Source: JAZKFT01 sp965246935
GTDB taxonomy: Bacteria > Bacteroidota > Bacteroidia > Chitinophagales > Chitinophagaceae
DNA length: 64,000 nucleotides
NCBI GenBank assembly: GCA_965246935.1
Contig: CBDFGC010000026.1
Coordinates: forward strand, 1 to 64,000
Direction of reading: 5' to 3'
Positions 1 to 10,131 of this stretch are shown here, one piece after another. Below the pieces are notes generated by a model. It was not told the DNA's origin and made no database searches. It saw only the letters and a program-made list of their open reading frames with translations. Position 1 is the first letter of the stretch. Each line of letters begins with the position of its first letter. The position numbers and the translations under genes were made by a program.

Positions 1-1937
1 ATCGTCCATTCAGGAAGTAATTTCCCCTTTACTTTTAGCTCAATGGGAGCTGTTGCATTGGTAAAGGGATTGTTATCCGGTGGCCATGCCTTTTTTACAA
101 CGGTAAATGATTGATCAGGTTTTTGTTGATTCAACAGCAAGCCATAATTCCAGGCCGATGCAGGTTGAATTTCATAAGAAGGCCATTTAGCAGGGTCTGC
201 ATTTTCCTGCCATTTTGAATCTCCGATAGCTGTTTCTTTACTGTCTTTACGCAAATAATTTTCTTCGATCTTCAGCGAAAAAGTAAGGGGGCCATAGTTG
301 ACACTCACACTGTTTTTATTTTTTTGCCATTCCCTTATTTTCAGTTCCATTGGTAACTGTAACTCTATTTTATCATCCTTCTTCCAGTTATTTAAAAGTT
401 TTATATATCCACCTGAAACAGCATTTACCACAACAGTTCTTCCATTCACTTTTACCTGAGGTTTTGTGCACCATGCAGGGATGCGGAGATACAATGGAAA
501 TGAAACCGGCTTACCGGATTCTATGGTAAAATTGATGGTTTCTTCGAATGGGTATTTCGTATTTTGACTAATGCTGATTTCATTACCGTTTCCGACTCTT
601 GCTTTTATTGTACCCTCTGAATAAAATTGAGCTGCCAATCCATTGTCCTGTGTAGCCATCCAGGCATTCTCGGCATAATATACCCAACCTGCTGCATGGT
701 TGTGTTGGCAGCACCGGCTACTGAAGGGGTTCATCATTAAAAACGGACCTTCATTCGCAATACCGGGTGCATGGTTTTTGCTATCGCTTACTACCATATT
801 GGGGGCCGTAAGGTAACGTAGGGATTTATAATCCTGCATGAATGCCGCAGGAAAAGTATTGAAGGCTACATCCTCACAGTTTTCTGCCCAGTACGTATCG
901 CCGGTAAAGCGCAACATCATTTCATCAGATGTCATTTGTTCAACCATACCGCAGGTTTCCACAGCCTGCCGCGGATCATCGTAGCCTTTGCGGGCATTTT
1001 CGTCGGAACCAAACATGCCGCCCGGAACCTGTCCGTATATATCTCTTACCAGTTTTTGGTTACTGTAGGAAGCGTCCAAATCTTTTTTATCAGCACTTTG
1101 CAAATAATAAGTAGCTGGCTCTCTAAAACACTCAGCAATATTTACATTATGCCAGTTGGGCAGATTATTATTTTGACGCCAGTTGGCCGTATTGCGGTCA
1201 ATTTTGGTAGCGAGGTCCAACAGCCACTTATCGCCGGTATAATTGTATAGCCAGTAAACACTCACTAAATTATCTCCGCCCCTGCTGTTTTCCCAATAAT
1301 CTTCTAAGAACTGGTCGTCAGGAACAGACAATTCCCATTTAAAGTAGCGGGTTAAGAAATCAATTATCCGTTGGTCGTTCGAATATTCATAATACGATTG
1401 AAGGCACCAGATCATAGGCATGTTCGTCCAAAAATCTCTTCTCCCTTTGCGCAGCACTAACGGGCCGAAGTCACCATTTTCTCTTTGGTTATTTAACACC
1501 GGTTCAATCCAGGATTTCGCTTCCTGAATCATCTTATCATCATTCAGCATGTAACCGATGTTGGCATAGCCTTTTAACCAATAGGGAAGTTCTTCCCATC
1601 CATATTTTCCTTTACCGTCTTTTGCAAGCCAGGCATTGTCCTTTTTAGATAGCCAAATGCTTATTTCGCCTAAGTTGCCAGTAAGTCCGTTCCGTTGTAA
1701 TTCAAGATTTTTCTTTAACCACCCGCCGGGTTTGAAAGCAGTTACGGGTAGTTTAATAAAATACTCTTTTAAAAGAGGTACCCTGTTACTTTTGTAAAAA
1801 CTATTTGATGTGTTATTAACAGGCTTTTGAATAGCTTCTGCTGTAATTTTTTGTGCAATGAGATTTTTAGATGAGCATATCAATCCGATGATGAAAAGGC
1901 AACAATAAATGGTATTGACAATCTTTTGAAACTTCAT
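1..1937 (-). CDS. GH127-type (DUF1680) glycoside hydrolase, C-terminus cut by window edge
   Basis: The frame is open from the ATG at 1937 to the window edge (645 codons), so the stop lies outside. The protein starts with a signal peptide ending near LIAQ and is expected to be secreted or periplasmic. It has the (alpha/alpha)6-barrel pattern of DUF1680 enzymes, an ETC motif and, later, an RCCQHN motif. In characterised GH127/GH146 enzymes a Glu and several Cys bind zinc and one Cys is the nucleophile; the ETC and CC residues fit that. Known members remove beta-L-arabinofuranose or related pectic sugars. The length already matches the family, so little is missing. It lies 119 bases downstream of the GH2 gene on the same strand and probably belongs to the SusC/SusD operon. 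The exact substrate cannot be read from sequence. Confidence 0.85.
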   Translation of the reverse strand, partial: MKFQKIVNTIYCCLFIIGLICSSKNLIAQKITAEAIQKPVNNTSNSFYKSNRVPLLKEYFIKLPVTAFKPGGWLKKNLELQRNGLTGNLGEISIWLSKKDNAWLAKDGKGKYGWEELPYWLKGYANIGYMLNDDKMIQEAKSWIEPVLNNQRENGDFGPLVLRKGRRDFWTNMPMIWCLQSYYEYSNDQRIIDFLTRYFKWELSVPDDQFLEDYWENSRGGDNLVSVYWLYNYTGDKWLLDLATKIDRNTANWRQNNNLPNWHNVNIAECFREPATYYLQSADKKDLDASYSNQKLVRDIYGQVPGGMFGSDENARKGYDDPRQAVETCGMVEQMTSDEMMLRFTGDTYWAENCEDVAFNTFPAAFMQDYKSLRYLTAPNMVVSDSKNHAPGIANEGPFLMMNPFSSRCCQHNHAAGWVYYAENAWMATQDNGLAAQFYSEGTIKARVGNGNEISISQNTKYPFEETINFTIESGKPVSFPLYLRIPAWCTKPQVKVNGRTVVVNAVSGGYIKLLNNWKKDDKIELQLPMELKIREWQKNKNSVSVNYGPLTFSLKIEENYLRKDSKETAIGDSKWQENADPAKWPSYEIQPASAWNYGLLLNQQKPDQSFTVVKKAWPPDNNPFTNATAPIELKVKGKLLPEWT

Positions 1938-2056
1938 TGGCTTTTTATATACATGAATGACTGGCATACGATTACTGATTTATTGGAAGTTCAGTTCCTC
2001 ATATAATTTATAAACATGACCAGTCCTTATAAATCAATAGTAGCTACATTTTTCCG

Positions 2057-3904
2057 CTAACGGATGGCAACCTGTGATGCAGGGCTGTTATAAATTTTGT
2101 TGTGTAATTCTTTCAGTTTAACAACAGGCATTTTAATTTCTCTGCGATCATAGGTCATCAGGCCGTTTGTTTCGCCTTCCACATCCGTTGTCTGCGTGTA
2201 AACGGCTGCTGATAATCCTTTTGAAATAAGCTCCGGAAAACGATCCGTTAATTCAGCATAACGTTTCAATAAATCATCATTACTCTTAAAAGTTTGGTAA
2301 CCCCAATTATTCTTCTGCCAGGTATGGTTTTCTATTGGCAGTCCTAATCCTCCAAATTCTCCCAAAACCAAAACCCGTTTTTCACCAAACAAATCAGGAG
2401 CAGGCATTAAAGGTTCAGGATAATTATGAAGATCTACGATATTACCTGCATCCACAAAGTTTCCTCCGCTTGCTGTATTCACCAGCCGTGATGGATCTTT
2501 CTTCATCGTCCAATCAACAATTTCCTTTGTTTTAAACTGGCCCCAGGCTTCATTAAAAGGCACCCATACAATGATGCTTGGAAAGTTGTGTAAATCCTGC
2601 ATAATCTCATTCCATTCGGTACGGTAAATGGATTCCGATTCTGCTGTTCTGTTTTTGTCCGAGGCACGGCCAAATACACCGGGACGGTTTTCCCAGCGAT
2701 TGCCCAGATCGCCACTCGGCATATCCTGCCACACCAGCATACCCAACTTATCACAGTAATAATACCAGCGGGCAGGTTCCACCTTTACATGTTTCCGAAT
2801 CAGGTTGAAACCCATTTCCTTAGTTTTTTCAATATCAAATTTTAAAGCTTCATCTGTAGGAGCCGTATATAACCCATCAGGCCACCAACCCTGGTCCAAA
2901 GGCCCGTATTGAAAAACAAATTTGTCGTTCAGCAACATACGCTGAATGTTGTTATTATCCGCCTTCATGGATATTTTACGCATGGCGAAATAACTCTTCA
3001 CTTCGTCAACCACTTTGCCGTTGCGGGTAACGGTATAATTAAGGTCATATAGAAATGGATTCTCAGGCGACCATAATTTTACATCCGCTACGGGTACCGA
3101 AACTTCTGAATTGGCTGCAATTGTTTGTGATGCTATTTTGGTAGTGCCATCCATTACGGTTAGTATTACTTCGTCACCTGCCTGTACATTCTCAACTTTT
3201 GCAGTTACGTGTAATTGCTTTTGATCAACATCCGGTGTTTGTATTGTTTCAGCAATATAAGTTTTGGGAACAGCCTCCATCCAAACCGTTTGCCAGATAC
3301 CGGTTACCGGTGTGTACCAAATTCCATTTGGATTTTTAATTTGCTTGCCACGGGGCTGCGGGCCATCGTCAGATGGATCCCATACACGGACTGCAATTTC
3401 CTGCTTTAATCCGTTTATTAAAAAAGAGGTAATATCCATTGAAAACGGATCGTAACCGCCTTTGTGAGTACCTACTTCTTTGCCATTCACAAATACGGTA
3501 CATTGCCAATCTACCGCACCAAAATGCAGTAGTACATTTTTATTTTTTGTATTAGTAATCGTTACCGTTTTCCGGTACCAAAGCAAGCTGTCTTTACCCA
3601 CCGTTTTACCTACGCCTGACAGCGCAGATTCCACCGCAAATGGCACCAGAATCTGACCCTGAGTAGTAGCAGGAATAGATTGCTGGTCTTTTGGTAAAAT
3701 AGCGTATTGCCATAAACCATTCAGGCTTGTCCAGTCTTTACGTACTAATTGCGGCCGGGGGTACTCCGGCAACGGATTTGCCGGATTTACTTTCTCTGCC
3801 CAGGGCGTAGTAATTTTACCGGCAACTATTTGCCAGCCTGGTTGTGCCTGAAGCCTGAAAGAAAAAAATAGAAGTACAAATAAAAAACGCAAAAAAAGTT
3901 TCAT
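2057..3904 (-). CDS. Glycoside hydrolase family 2 enzyme, secreted
   Basis: 615 residues. A signal peptide (1-20, ending QAQ) is followed by the GH2 sugar-binding jelly-roll domain (about 40-215, with NGLWQYAI and LLWYRKTV), an immunoglobulin-like domain (about 215-315) and a TIM barrel (about 320-600). The acid/base is probably Glu452 in FNEAWGQ and the nucleophile Glu516 in GEFGG. At about 600 residues it is the short form without extra C-terminal domains. GH2 members include beta-galactosidase, beta-glucuronidase, beta-mannosidase and arabinosidase activities, and I cannot choose among them. It lies between the DUF3823 lipoprotein and the GH127-type gene on the same strand, consistent with trimming side chains of the glycan imported by the SusC/SusD pair upstream. 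Confidence 0.9.
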   Translation of the reverse strand: MKLFLRFLFVLLFFSFRLQAQPGWQIVAGKITTPWAEKVNPANPLPEYPRPQLVRKDWTSLNGLWQYAILPKDQQSIPATTQGQILVPFAVESALSGVGKTVGKDSLLWYRKTVTITNTKNKNVLLHFGAVDWQCTVFVNGKEVGTHKGGYDPFSMDITSFLINGLKQEIAVRVWDPSDDGPQPRGKQIKNPNGIWYTPVTGIWQTVWMEAVPKTYIAETIQTPDVDQKQLHVTAKVENVQAGDEVILTVMDGTTKIASQTIAANSEVSVPVADVKLWSPENPFLYDLNYTVTRNGKVVDEVKSYFAMRKISMKADNNNIQRMLLNDKFVFQYGPLDQGWWPDGLYTAPTDEALKFDIEKTKEMGFNLIRKHVKVEPARWYYYCDKLGMLVWQDMPSGDLGNRWENRPGVFGRASDKNRTAESESIYRTEWNEIMQDLHNFPSIIVWVPFNEAWGQFKTKEIVDWTMKKDPSRLVNTASGGNFVDAGNIVDLHNYPEPLMPAPDLFGEKRVLVLGEFGGLGLPIENHTWQKNNWGYQTFKSNDDLLKRYAELTDRFPELISKGLSAAVYTQTTDVEGETNGLMTYDRREIKMPVVKLKELHNKIYNSPASQVAIR

Positions 3905-3941
3905 GGATAGTTATTATAAGGACCCTTTAGGGATAATAAAG

Positions 3942-3979
3942 CAATAGACCGCCTTTTAATTCAAGGAGACGGTCTATTG
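3942..3979 (-). terminator. Stem-loop between the DUF3823 and GH2 genes
   Basis: A ten-base stem (CAATAGACCG with CGGTCTATTG) encloses a second short CCTT/AAGG stem. There is no long T-run after it on the minus strand, so it may be an intra-operon processing or attenuation hairpin rather than a full terminator. Its position would let the SusC/SusD part be expressed more strongly than the enzymes downstream. Confidence 0.5.
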
Positions 3980-4001
3980 TGATGATAACACGCAGGGAAA
4001 T

Positions 4002-4706
4002 TTAAAACGTCAGTTTTACCAGCTGCGAATAAATACGGTCTTCCACATTGACTATTTTAATACCGATACGGGCATACACATAATTTTGGGTTGGCGTAAT
4101 AGTAGGTATGGTAACGCTTAGCGTTATATTATTGGGATCGGTAATGGCTGATCCGGCCATCGATGTATTAGCAATATTAGTCCCATTTGCAGCAAATTGA
4201 GTTTTATTTATATATAACCCTACGCTTTCTATATTCCTTCCGTTAACGGCATCCGTAATAATCTTTTCAGCCTTAAAGGTGGCGTTTACTTTACCGGCAG
4301 CCACCACTATCTGCGGTGAACGGATCATATAGTATGGCGTCACTTCTAAATCCATTGTCTGGCTGCCTCTTATCGTAATGACGGTGGTATCCGGATTTCC
4401 GGCAACGGTTTTTTTCCACAGGAAAGGGCCCTGACCGTTTGGAATAATCAATTTATACTCTCCATCAAAAAGAAGTGATGAGTAGGTTCCATCCTGTAAA
4501 AATGTTTGACCGATTGGCCCGACCTTACCAAAGCCATATTGGTATAGCTGGTAAGGAACCTGGTCTTTCTCAACACCAAAACTTTCTCCTTTATAAACAA
4601 GTTTTCCGGAAAGCATAGAGGATGGTGCATCAACATTATCCTTTTTACAGGATAACATCATGAGACATCCGGCTGCTAAAATGATATGATGAAACTTTAT
4701 TTTCAT
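4002..4706 (-). CDS. DUF3823-type surface lipoprotein of a Sus-like locus
   Basis: 234 residues. The N-terminus is a lipoprotein signal with lipobox MMLSC (Cys20) followed by KKDNVD, a Bacteroidota lipoprotein export pattern. The rest is beta-rich: a first domain with a carboxypeptidase-regulatory-like look (SGKLVYKGESFGVEKDQVPYQ) and a second sandwich domain. This length, position directly after SusD and the motif SLLFDGEYKLIIPNGQGPF fit DUF3823 proteins, which occur in many SusC/SusD loci. The role is probably surface glycan binding, but no biochemical function can be read from sequence. It starts 30 bases after the SusD stop and is almost certainly co-transcribed. Confidence 0.8.
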   Translation of the reverse strand: MKIKFHHIILAAGCLMMLSCKKDNVDAPSSMLSGKLVYKGESFGVEKDQVPYQLYQYGFGKVGPIGQTFLQDGTYSSLLFDGEYKLIIPNGQGPFLWKKTVAGNPDTTVITIRGSQTMDLEVTPYYMIRSPQIVVAAGKVNATFKAEKIITDAVNGRNIESVGLYINKTQFAANGTNIANTSMAGSAITDPNNITLSVTIPTITPTQNYVYARIGIKIVNVEDRIYSQLVKLTF

Positions 4707-4736
4707 AATAGTTAATTAATAATAATGATGAAATGC

Positions 4737-6641
4737 TTACTGATTGGGTTGTCTGATAAGTTTAGGATTGGCTGCTATCAGGTTATCGCCTATTTGGCTA
4801 TAGTAATTACCAAAGCGGAAATAGTCAAATCCGGTAACTACCGGCGGGCGGACTTCTTTATATAACCATTTTCCATTATTAGGACTGGCGGGGTTATACA
4901 ATTTATAAGGCCACAAGCCCCAGGGTTGTGTGCTTCTTTGGGTTGCCTTGCCAATATTGGTCGTTAAATCCGTAAGGCTGGTAGGCGTGCCATCCCAAAC
5001 GATGTGAGCAATTCTCCAACGTTTGTAATCAAATAAAATATGTCCTTCGAATGCCAGCTCTACTCTACGTTCATGAACAATCCGGTCGAAAGTTAAATTA
5101 CCGGCAGTTAATGGCGTAGTTAAACCGGCACGGGCACGTACCTGATTCATATAACCGGCAGCTTCAGCAGTCTGTCCCAGTTCAAATGCAGCTTCGGCAG
5201 CATTAAGTAAAATTTCTGCATACCGGTAACGGATAAATGCCACGTCGCTACCGCGGCCCCTTCTACCGGATCCAACCGTTGGATCAAGATATTTACGTAT
5301 ATAAAAACCGGACTGGGTTCTGAACTCCAATCCGCTGATAGGGCCGTCTTTTCCAACCACCTGAATAAGTGCAGTTGTGCCCGGCAATGCTTTCAGAACG
5401 CCAGCTTCATCGCTGGTAAATACACTGCCATCAGCCAGTTGGTAACCCGCCCAAATATCCATTCTCTTACCTTTAAAAATTGCATTTGGTATAAATACAG
5501 TACCAGCCAAACGTGCATCTCTGCCGGCAAATACATCTTCCTGGTTTGTATAGTAAACAGGGTTACCGGAAGCATCTCTTGTCGTAAAGGGAGCAAATGT
5601 ATTATCCAGTTTTTCGAAGTTTTCCACCAGGTTCAAGGATGGGTTTATCCTACCGGCGTCGCCGCCTTCATCTGAAATGGAATAAGGCTGATCATTAACC
5701 GTATAATTGTGTACCCTGCCACCGATTTTAAAATCTTCTATCCAAATAGCTTCCTGGTTGACACTACTTTTATCTAAAAATAACGCAGCATAATTTTCAG
5801 AAAGATCAGGCAGGGATTGATACAGTTTATAAGCACCTGCACTTCCATTCATGATTTCCTTAGCTGCATTTAAAGCAATGGTATAATAGTCGGATGCTTT
5901 GGCAGCAGGTATGCCTACTTCTCCCCCGGGGAGTGAAACCTGTGGTGTAGTAGCACCATATTTTGCTATAGATGCAGCATACAGGGCTGCCCTGGATTTT
6001 ACGGCAAGTGCTGCAGCTTTTGTAGCCCTCGATTTTGTATTTACATCGGCAGGCAATTGATTTTTGACGGCCTCCATTTCGTTAATAACAAAGTCATATA
6101 CCTCCGATTCCTTAGCCCTTGGTACCTGTAAATTTGCTACGTCACCTTTGGCCGGATCATATCCTAAAGGAGAAAGAACAAGTGGAACACCGCCCATTCT
6201 TTTCACCAGTTCAAAATAATAATTTGCACGCAGAAACCGGCCTTCTGCCATAAATCTTGCTTTGTCTGCCGAAGGAAGGGCAGTTGAGGCACTATCTCTT
6301 TGAATAAAGAGGTTAAGTTCCCGGATGTATGTATAATCCCAGGTTGACCAGTTGCCATATCCCCAGGAAGTATTCCGCACAATTCCATAACTGCCGTTTT
6401 CAGATGGAAAGCTTTCTCCAAAATCAGCAAAGCTGGCCCAGCCATTATCCAGGCCTGAAAAATCTAACTGGCGGTTATATAAATCGCCTAATATAGACAG
6501 TACAAGGGCCGGATCAGAAAATGCTACGTCATTTGGTAGTAGTCCGATTGGAGGTACATCAAGAAATTCATCGTCTTTTTTACAGCCTTGGCTACTTATT
6601 AGTAAAGTAATGACCGTAATGGATAATAGTATTTTTTTCAT
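4737..6641 (-). CDS. SusD/RagB-family glycan-binding lipoprotein
   Basis: 634 residues, a usual SusD length. Lipobox SSQGC (Cys20) followed by KKDDEFLDVPP is the typical SusD start. The N-terminal half carries TPR-like helices (NYYFELVKRMGGVPLVLSPL, then ATKAAALAVKSRAALYAA). The C-terminal half has the diagnostic FIRYRYAEILLNAAEAAFELG, MNQVRARAGL and ERRVELAFEGHILFDYKRWR segments. SusD proteins cap the SusC barrel at the cell surface and bind the oligosaccharide to be imported. The gene follows SusC by 26 bases. Its sequence diverges clearly from the second SusD at 62175, so the two loci probably serve different ligands. Confidence 0.95.
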   Translation of the reverse strand: MKKILLSITVITLLISSQGCKKDDEFLDVPPIGLLPNDVAFSDPALVLSILGDLYNRQLDFSGLDNGWASFADFGESFPSENGSYGIVRNTSWGYGNWSTWDYTYIRELNLFIQRDSASTALPSADKARFMAEGRFLRANYYFELVKRMGGVPLVLSPLGYDPAKGDVANLQVPRAKESEVYDFVINEMEAVKNQLPADVNTKSRATKAAALAVKSRAALYAASIAKYGATTPQVSLPGGEVGIPAAKASDYYTIALNAAKEIMNGSAGAYKLYQSLPDLSENYAALFLDKSSVNQEAIWIEDFKIGGRVHNYTVNDQPYSISDEGGDAGRINPSLNLVENFEKLDNTFAPFTTRDASGNPVYYTNQEDVFAGRDARLAGTVFIPNAIFKGKRMDIWAGYQLADGSVFTSDEAGVLKALPGTTALIQVVGKDGPISGLEFRTQSGFYIRKYLDPTVGSGRRGRGSDVAFIRYRYAEILLNAAEAAFELGQTAEAAGYMNQVRARAGLTTPLTAGNLTFDRIVHERRVELAFEGHILFDYKRWRIAHIVWDGTPTSLTDLTTNIGKATQRSTQPWGLWPYKLYNPASPNNGKWLYKEVRPPVVTGFDYFRFGNYYSQIGDNLIAANPKLIRQPNQ

Positions 6642-6667
6642 AATGATATAATCGCTGGGAAGTTTAA

Positions 6668-9600
6668 TTAAAAGGTAAGATTGATGCCTGCGTTGATAAC
6701 CTTGTTCTGCGGAAACTGAAGACCATTATCGTCCGCAACTTCCGGGTCAATCCCATATTTACTCAGGTTGTCTATAGAAAATAAATTGTATGCATTCAGG
6801 TAAATGCGTGCCCTTTGGATTTTCGCTATTCGCAAAACCGAATTAGGTAACGTGTAGCCTAATTGTATGGTTCTTGCTCTGATCTGTTTAATGTTATGAA
6901 GCCAGTAACTGGAAGTAGGCGCATAGTCACTATGACCGGTACCGATATTGTAGCGGTTGGCCGGATATTTACCCGGAATCCAGGCACTGTTTACGTCAAA
7001 AATATCAGCACGGTGCCATCTGTCAGTAAATATGCTGTTTAAGTTACCATTGTTTTGAAATGCCCACCTGGTTTCCCAGTTTTGATTCCAGGTGTAACCG
7101 GCAGCACCGGAGAAATCAGCATTGAAATCGAAGTTCTTATATATCAACGCAATATTAAAACCCAGATTAATGAATGGTTGCGTACCTAAGCCGTAACCTA
7201 TCGGGCGCTGGTCGTACCCATCAATTTTTCCGTCGCCATTTTCATCTTTATATATCAAATCTCCTGGAATGAGTGTTTTGTTTCCCTGCCCGTCAATATC
7301 AACTTTATAATCATTAATTTGCTCAAATGAAGTGAACTGACCTACTGTTTCGTATCCCCACGTAAGTTGGGTATACCGGTTTACGCCAGAATTACGATAT
7401 TGATCCCAGGAATTAAAAAACTGTGGGTGATAAAAATCTAACGTTTTACCACGCGTATACGACAAATTACCTCCAACAGTATAGTTTAGCTTCCCGGCTC
7501 TTCCCCGATAGGATAGAGAACCCTCAGCACCATATTGTGCATCGCTGTTAATGTTGAACTGGGGCAGGCCATACCCGACTTCTGTTGGTAAAATAATGTC
7601 ACTCTTAGAACCTAACAAGCCGGTACGTTTTCTATAGAAATAGTCCACTGTACCTGATAGTTTGCCTTTTAATAATGAAAAATCAATCCCGATGTCTGTT
7701 ATTTTACTTTTTAGCCAGGTGATGTTTGTAATAGGTACGCCCTGATCCCTGGATACTACGACAGAATTGCCGTCTAATATAGAATTGCCCTGGTTATAAT
7801 TGTAGCCCTCCAGGTAGCGGTAAGGCGCAACGATTGGGTTACCATTTGGATTGTCATCGCCTAAAATTCCGTAGGAACCCCGCAGTTTTAACTCAGAAAG
7901 AAAATCACTGTTTCCCAGTATGCTTTTAACGAAGGGTTCTTGTGTTAATCTCCATCCTGCAGAAATACCAGGGAAGTAACCAACACGGCTGCCTGGCTGA
8001 AATAAATAGGATGCATCCCTACGTGCCGAAGCTTCTAAAAAATAACGGTTAGCGTAACTATAAGTAATACGTCCGACATATCCCAGGCGGGCCTGTTCAG
8101 CATCTTCATCTACATACTGATCTACTATTGGAAAATAAACAAGCGGCAGGTTGTTTGAAATGGGCGAAGCATGGATCCAGTTTCTGCGATAATGATTGTC
8201 TAATCTTTCAGCTACAAGTGTAACGCCAACAGTGTGATCGCCAAACGTATTGTTATAGTTTATCTGCCCCTGTACGGTGGTATTAATTTGTTTTCTCTGG
8301 TCTCTTTCACGCCATGGATTAGTGCTTCCACCGGTGGCATTATATTTCTCCGGAGTGGTACCAGATGCGGGAATGTAGGTATATGCCTTATAGGTATATT
8401 CCTGGTTATTCAGCAAATTATCTGCTATATAATAAGAGTAAACACCTTTTATCGTTAAGCCCGGAATTTGTGGAATCTGCCACTCTGCATTAAAATTAGT
8501 TTGTAGTACCCGCCACTCAGATTTTAATTTACCGGATAAATTTTCATGCAGAAAAGCATAGTTTGATTCAAGGTGAGGACCAAGATCATTTAAATACGCC
8601 GGATTATCATTTGCATATGGACGCTCTCTGGGTGTATTACGCAACACTGCCAGCCTGGCCAGAAAATAGTCGTCCCCTCCCGGTACTCCGGGATTTTGCC
8701 TTGTTTCTACCCGCCCGTTTACGTCCATACCCACTTTAAGGCCGGTAGCAAGCCTGGCAGAAACATTTGATTGAATATTAGAGCGATCAAACTTATACTC
8801 ATGGCCTAACATGGATGCCTGGTGAAGATTAGTACCGGATACATAGTAACTAACCTTATCTGAACCGCCGCTGATATTTACGTTTGTAGAACTTTGCGGA
8901 GCACCACCATCAAGTACATAACTCCTCCAATCAAAGCTACGGTAGGCAGCACCGGCACTTTCACCCTGCTTGTATAAGTCAAGGTCTGCCTGTGTAATCG
9001 TTGTCCGGGCGGAAGGGGTGGCATTAAAAATATTACTATTCACTTCTGCATCAGCCCTGTATTTCATATAATCATATGAGGTTGTAACCACCTTGGGGAA
9101 ACGGAAAAAGTATTGCTCCCCGGAGTAAGCATCAACATTTATCGTATTACGTCCGGTGGCGCCCCGTTTGGTAGTTACTACTACTACACCATTAGCAGCC
9201 CTAACCCCATAAATAGCGGCAGAAGCATCTTTTAATATCGTAATACTTTCCACATCATTGGGTGCCAGGTTATTAAATTGGCCTGCATCCTGCTGAATGC
9301 CATCAATAACATACAATGGGTTACCCATGTTACGGATTTGAATATTGGCGCTTGCACCGGGCCTGCCATCCGGCATACGGAAGGTAACGCCGGGTAATTT
9401 GCCGGCAAGGGTGGAACTTACCGTAGAGCCTGCATGTACCCGATCTAAATCTTTAGACGTAACTGACGAGATTGCTCCGGTTAAAGATTCTTTTTTGCGG
9501 GCGCCATAACCAACTACCACCACATCTGTAAGGTCACTTGTTGCAGCCTGTAATGAAACATTTAAAGTAGACCGGCCTCCTACCGTTACTTCCTGGGTTG

Positions 9601-9901
9601 CAAAGCCTACCGAAGTAATTACAAGTATCGATTTAGCGCCGATTACATTCAAACTAAAGCCTCCGTTGGCACCGGTTGAGGTAGCATTTTTAGTTCCTTT
9701 TTCTGTAACCGTAACATCAGCGAGGCCTGTGCCGGCGGCATCTTTCACTACGCCGGTTACCCTGGTATTACCCTGTGCCTGGGCAAAAACAGGATACAGA
9801 AAGGCTAAGAATGATAAAGCAAGGAGAAGATTTTTTTTCCCTTGCCATAAACTTTTTGGGGCATGCGCAAGGTCAAAAAAGAAATTTTTGGCAGATTTCA
9901 T
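6668..9901 (-). CDS. SusC/RagA-family TonB-dependent outer-membrane transporter
   Basis: 1077 residues. A long cationic leader and signal segment end at FAQAQ. A carboxypeptidase-D regulatory-like domain follows (about 47-125), then the TonB-contact segment DVVVVGYGARKKESLTGA, the plug domain (about 130-245, with NPLYVIDGIQQ and ILKDASAAIYGVRAANGVVVVTTK) and a 22-strand barrel ending in the aromatic-terminated INAGINLTF. It imports oligosaccharides across the outer membrane with energy from TonB-ExbBD, working with the SusD encoded just downstream. It is the first gene of the minus-strand operon and divergent from the sensor kinase, so the 230-base gap between them should hold the regulated promoter. 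Confidence 0.95.
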   Translation of the reverse strand: MKSAKNFFFDLAHAPKSLWQGKKNLLLALSFLAFLYPVFAQAQGNTRVTGVVKDAAGTGLADVTVTEKGTKNATSTGANGGFSLNVIGAKSILVITSVGFATQEVTVGGRSTLNVSLQAATSDLTDVVVVGYGARKKESLTGAISSVTSKDLDRVHAGSTVSSTLAGKLPGVTFRMPDGRPGASANIQIRNMGNPLYVIDGIQQDAGQFNNLAPNDVESITILKDASAAIYGVRAANGVVVVTTKRGATGRNTINVDAYSGEQYFFRFPKVVTTSYDYMKYRADAEVNSNIFNATPSARTTITQADLDLYKQGESAGAAYRSFDWRSYVLDGGAPQSSTNVNISGGSDKVSYYVSGTNLHQASMLGHEYKFDRSNIQSNVSARLATGLKVGMDVNGRVETRQNPGVPGGDDYFLARLAVLRNTPRERPYANDNPAYLNDLGPHLESNYAFLHENLSGKLKSEWRVLQTNFNAEWQIPQIPGLTIKGVYSYYIADNLLNNQEYTYKAYTYIPASGTTPEKYNATGGSTNPWRERDQRKQINTTVQGQINYNNTFGDHTVGVTLVAERLDNHYRRNWIHASPISNNLPLVYFPIVDQYVDEDAEQARLGYVGRITYSYANRYFLEASARRDASYLFQPGSRVGYFPGISAGWRLTQEPFVKSILGNSDFLSELKLRGSYGILGDDNPNGNPIVAPYRYLEGYNYNQGNSILDGNSVVVSRDQGVPITNITWLKSKITDIGIDFSLLKGKLSGTVDYFYRKRTGLLGSKSDIILPTEVGYGLPQFNINSDAQYGAEGSLSYRGRAGKLNYTVGGNLSYTRGKTLDFYHPQFFNSWDQYRNSGVNRYTQLTWGYETVGQFTSFEQINDYKVDIDGQGNKTLIPGDLIYKDENGDGKIDGYDQRPIGYGLGTQPFINLGFNIALIYKNFDFNADFSGAAGYTWNQNWETRWAFQNNGNLNSIFTDRWHRADIFDVNSAWIPGKYPANRYNIGTGHSDYAPTSSYWLHNIKQIRARTIQLGYTLPNSVLRIAKIQRARIYLNAYNLFSIDNLSKYGIDPEVADDNGLQFPQNKVINAGINLTF

Positions 9902-10003
9902 TTAGCAATCAGTTGTTGGTTATAAAAAATAAACCGGCTGGCTGACTTAACCTATTTAGAAAACAGGTTAAAATCAGAGTGTGAAGAAACTTTATAAATA
10001 CTG

Positions 10004-10034
10004 ATTGAATGATTCAATACATATCATAATTTTG
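10004..10034 (+). promoter_or_regulatory. Candidate promoter of the sensor-kinase gene with an overlapping dyad
   Basis: TTG at 10005-10007, a 19-base spacer and TAATTTTG at 10027-10034 match the Bacteroidota -33/-7 pattern (TTTG, N19, TAnnTTTG). The -33 part lies inside a perfect 15-base dyad ATTGAATgATTCAAT (10004-10018). The predicted transcript would have a leader of roughly 85-90 bases before the GTG start. The promoter is inferred by pattern only. Confidence 0.5.
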
Positions 10035-10096
10035 GCAAATTGTTACATTTTTATTAACACATCATTTAGAGAAATTTTGTGTTTGTCAAATTGTAA
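10031..10096. promoter_or_regulatory. Two direct repeats in the SusC/sensor-kinase intergenic gap, candidate regulator sites
   Basis: TTTGGCAAATTGTTA (10031-10045) and TTTGTCAAATTGTAA (10082-10096) agree at 13 of 15 positions and are 51 bases apart, close to five helical turns. AraC-type regulators usually bind direct repeats, and the divergent regulator pair lies next door, so these are good candidates for its binding sites. The first copy overlaps the -7 box of the kinase promoter, which would allow autoregulation. Confidence 0.4.
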
Positions 10097-10131
10097 GAAT
10101 CTGATTGCTTAACCTAAACGGCTGTGGTATA

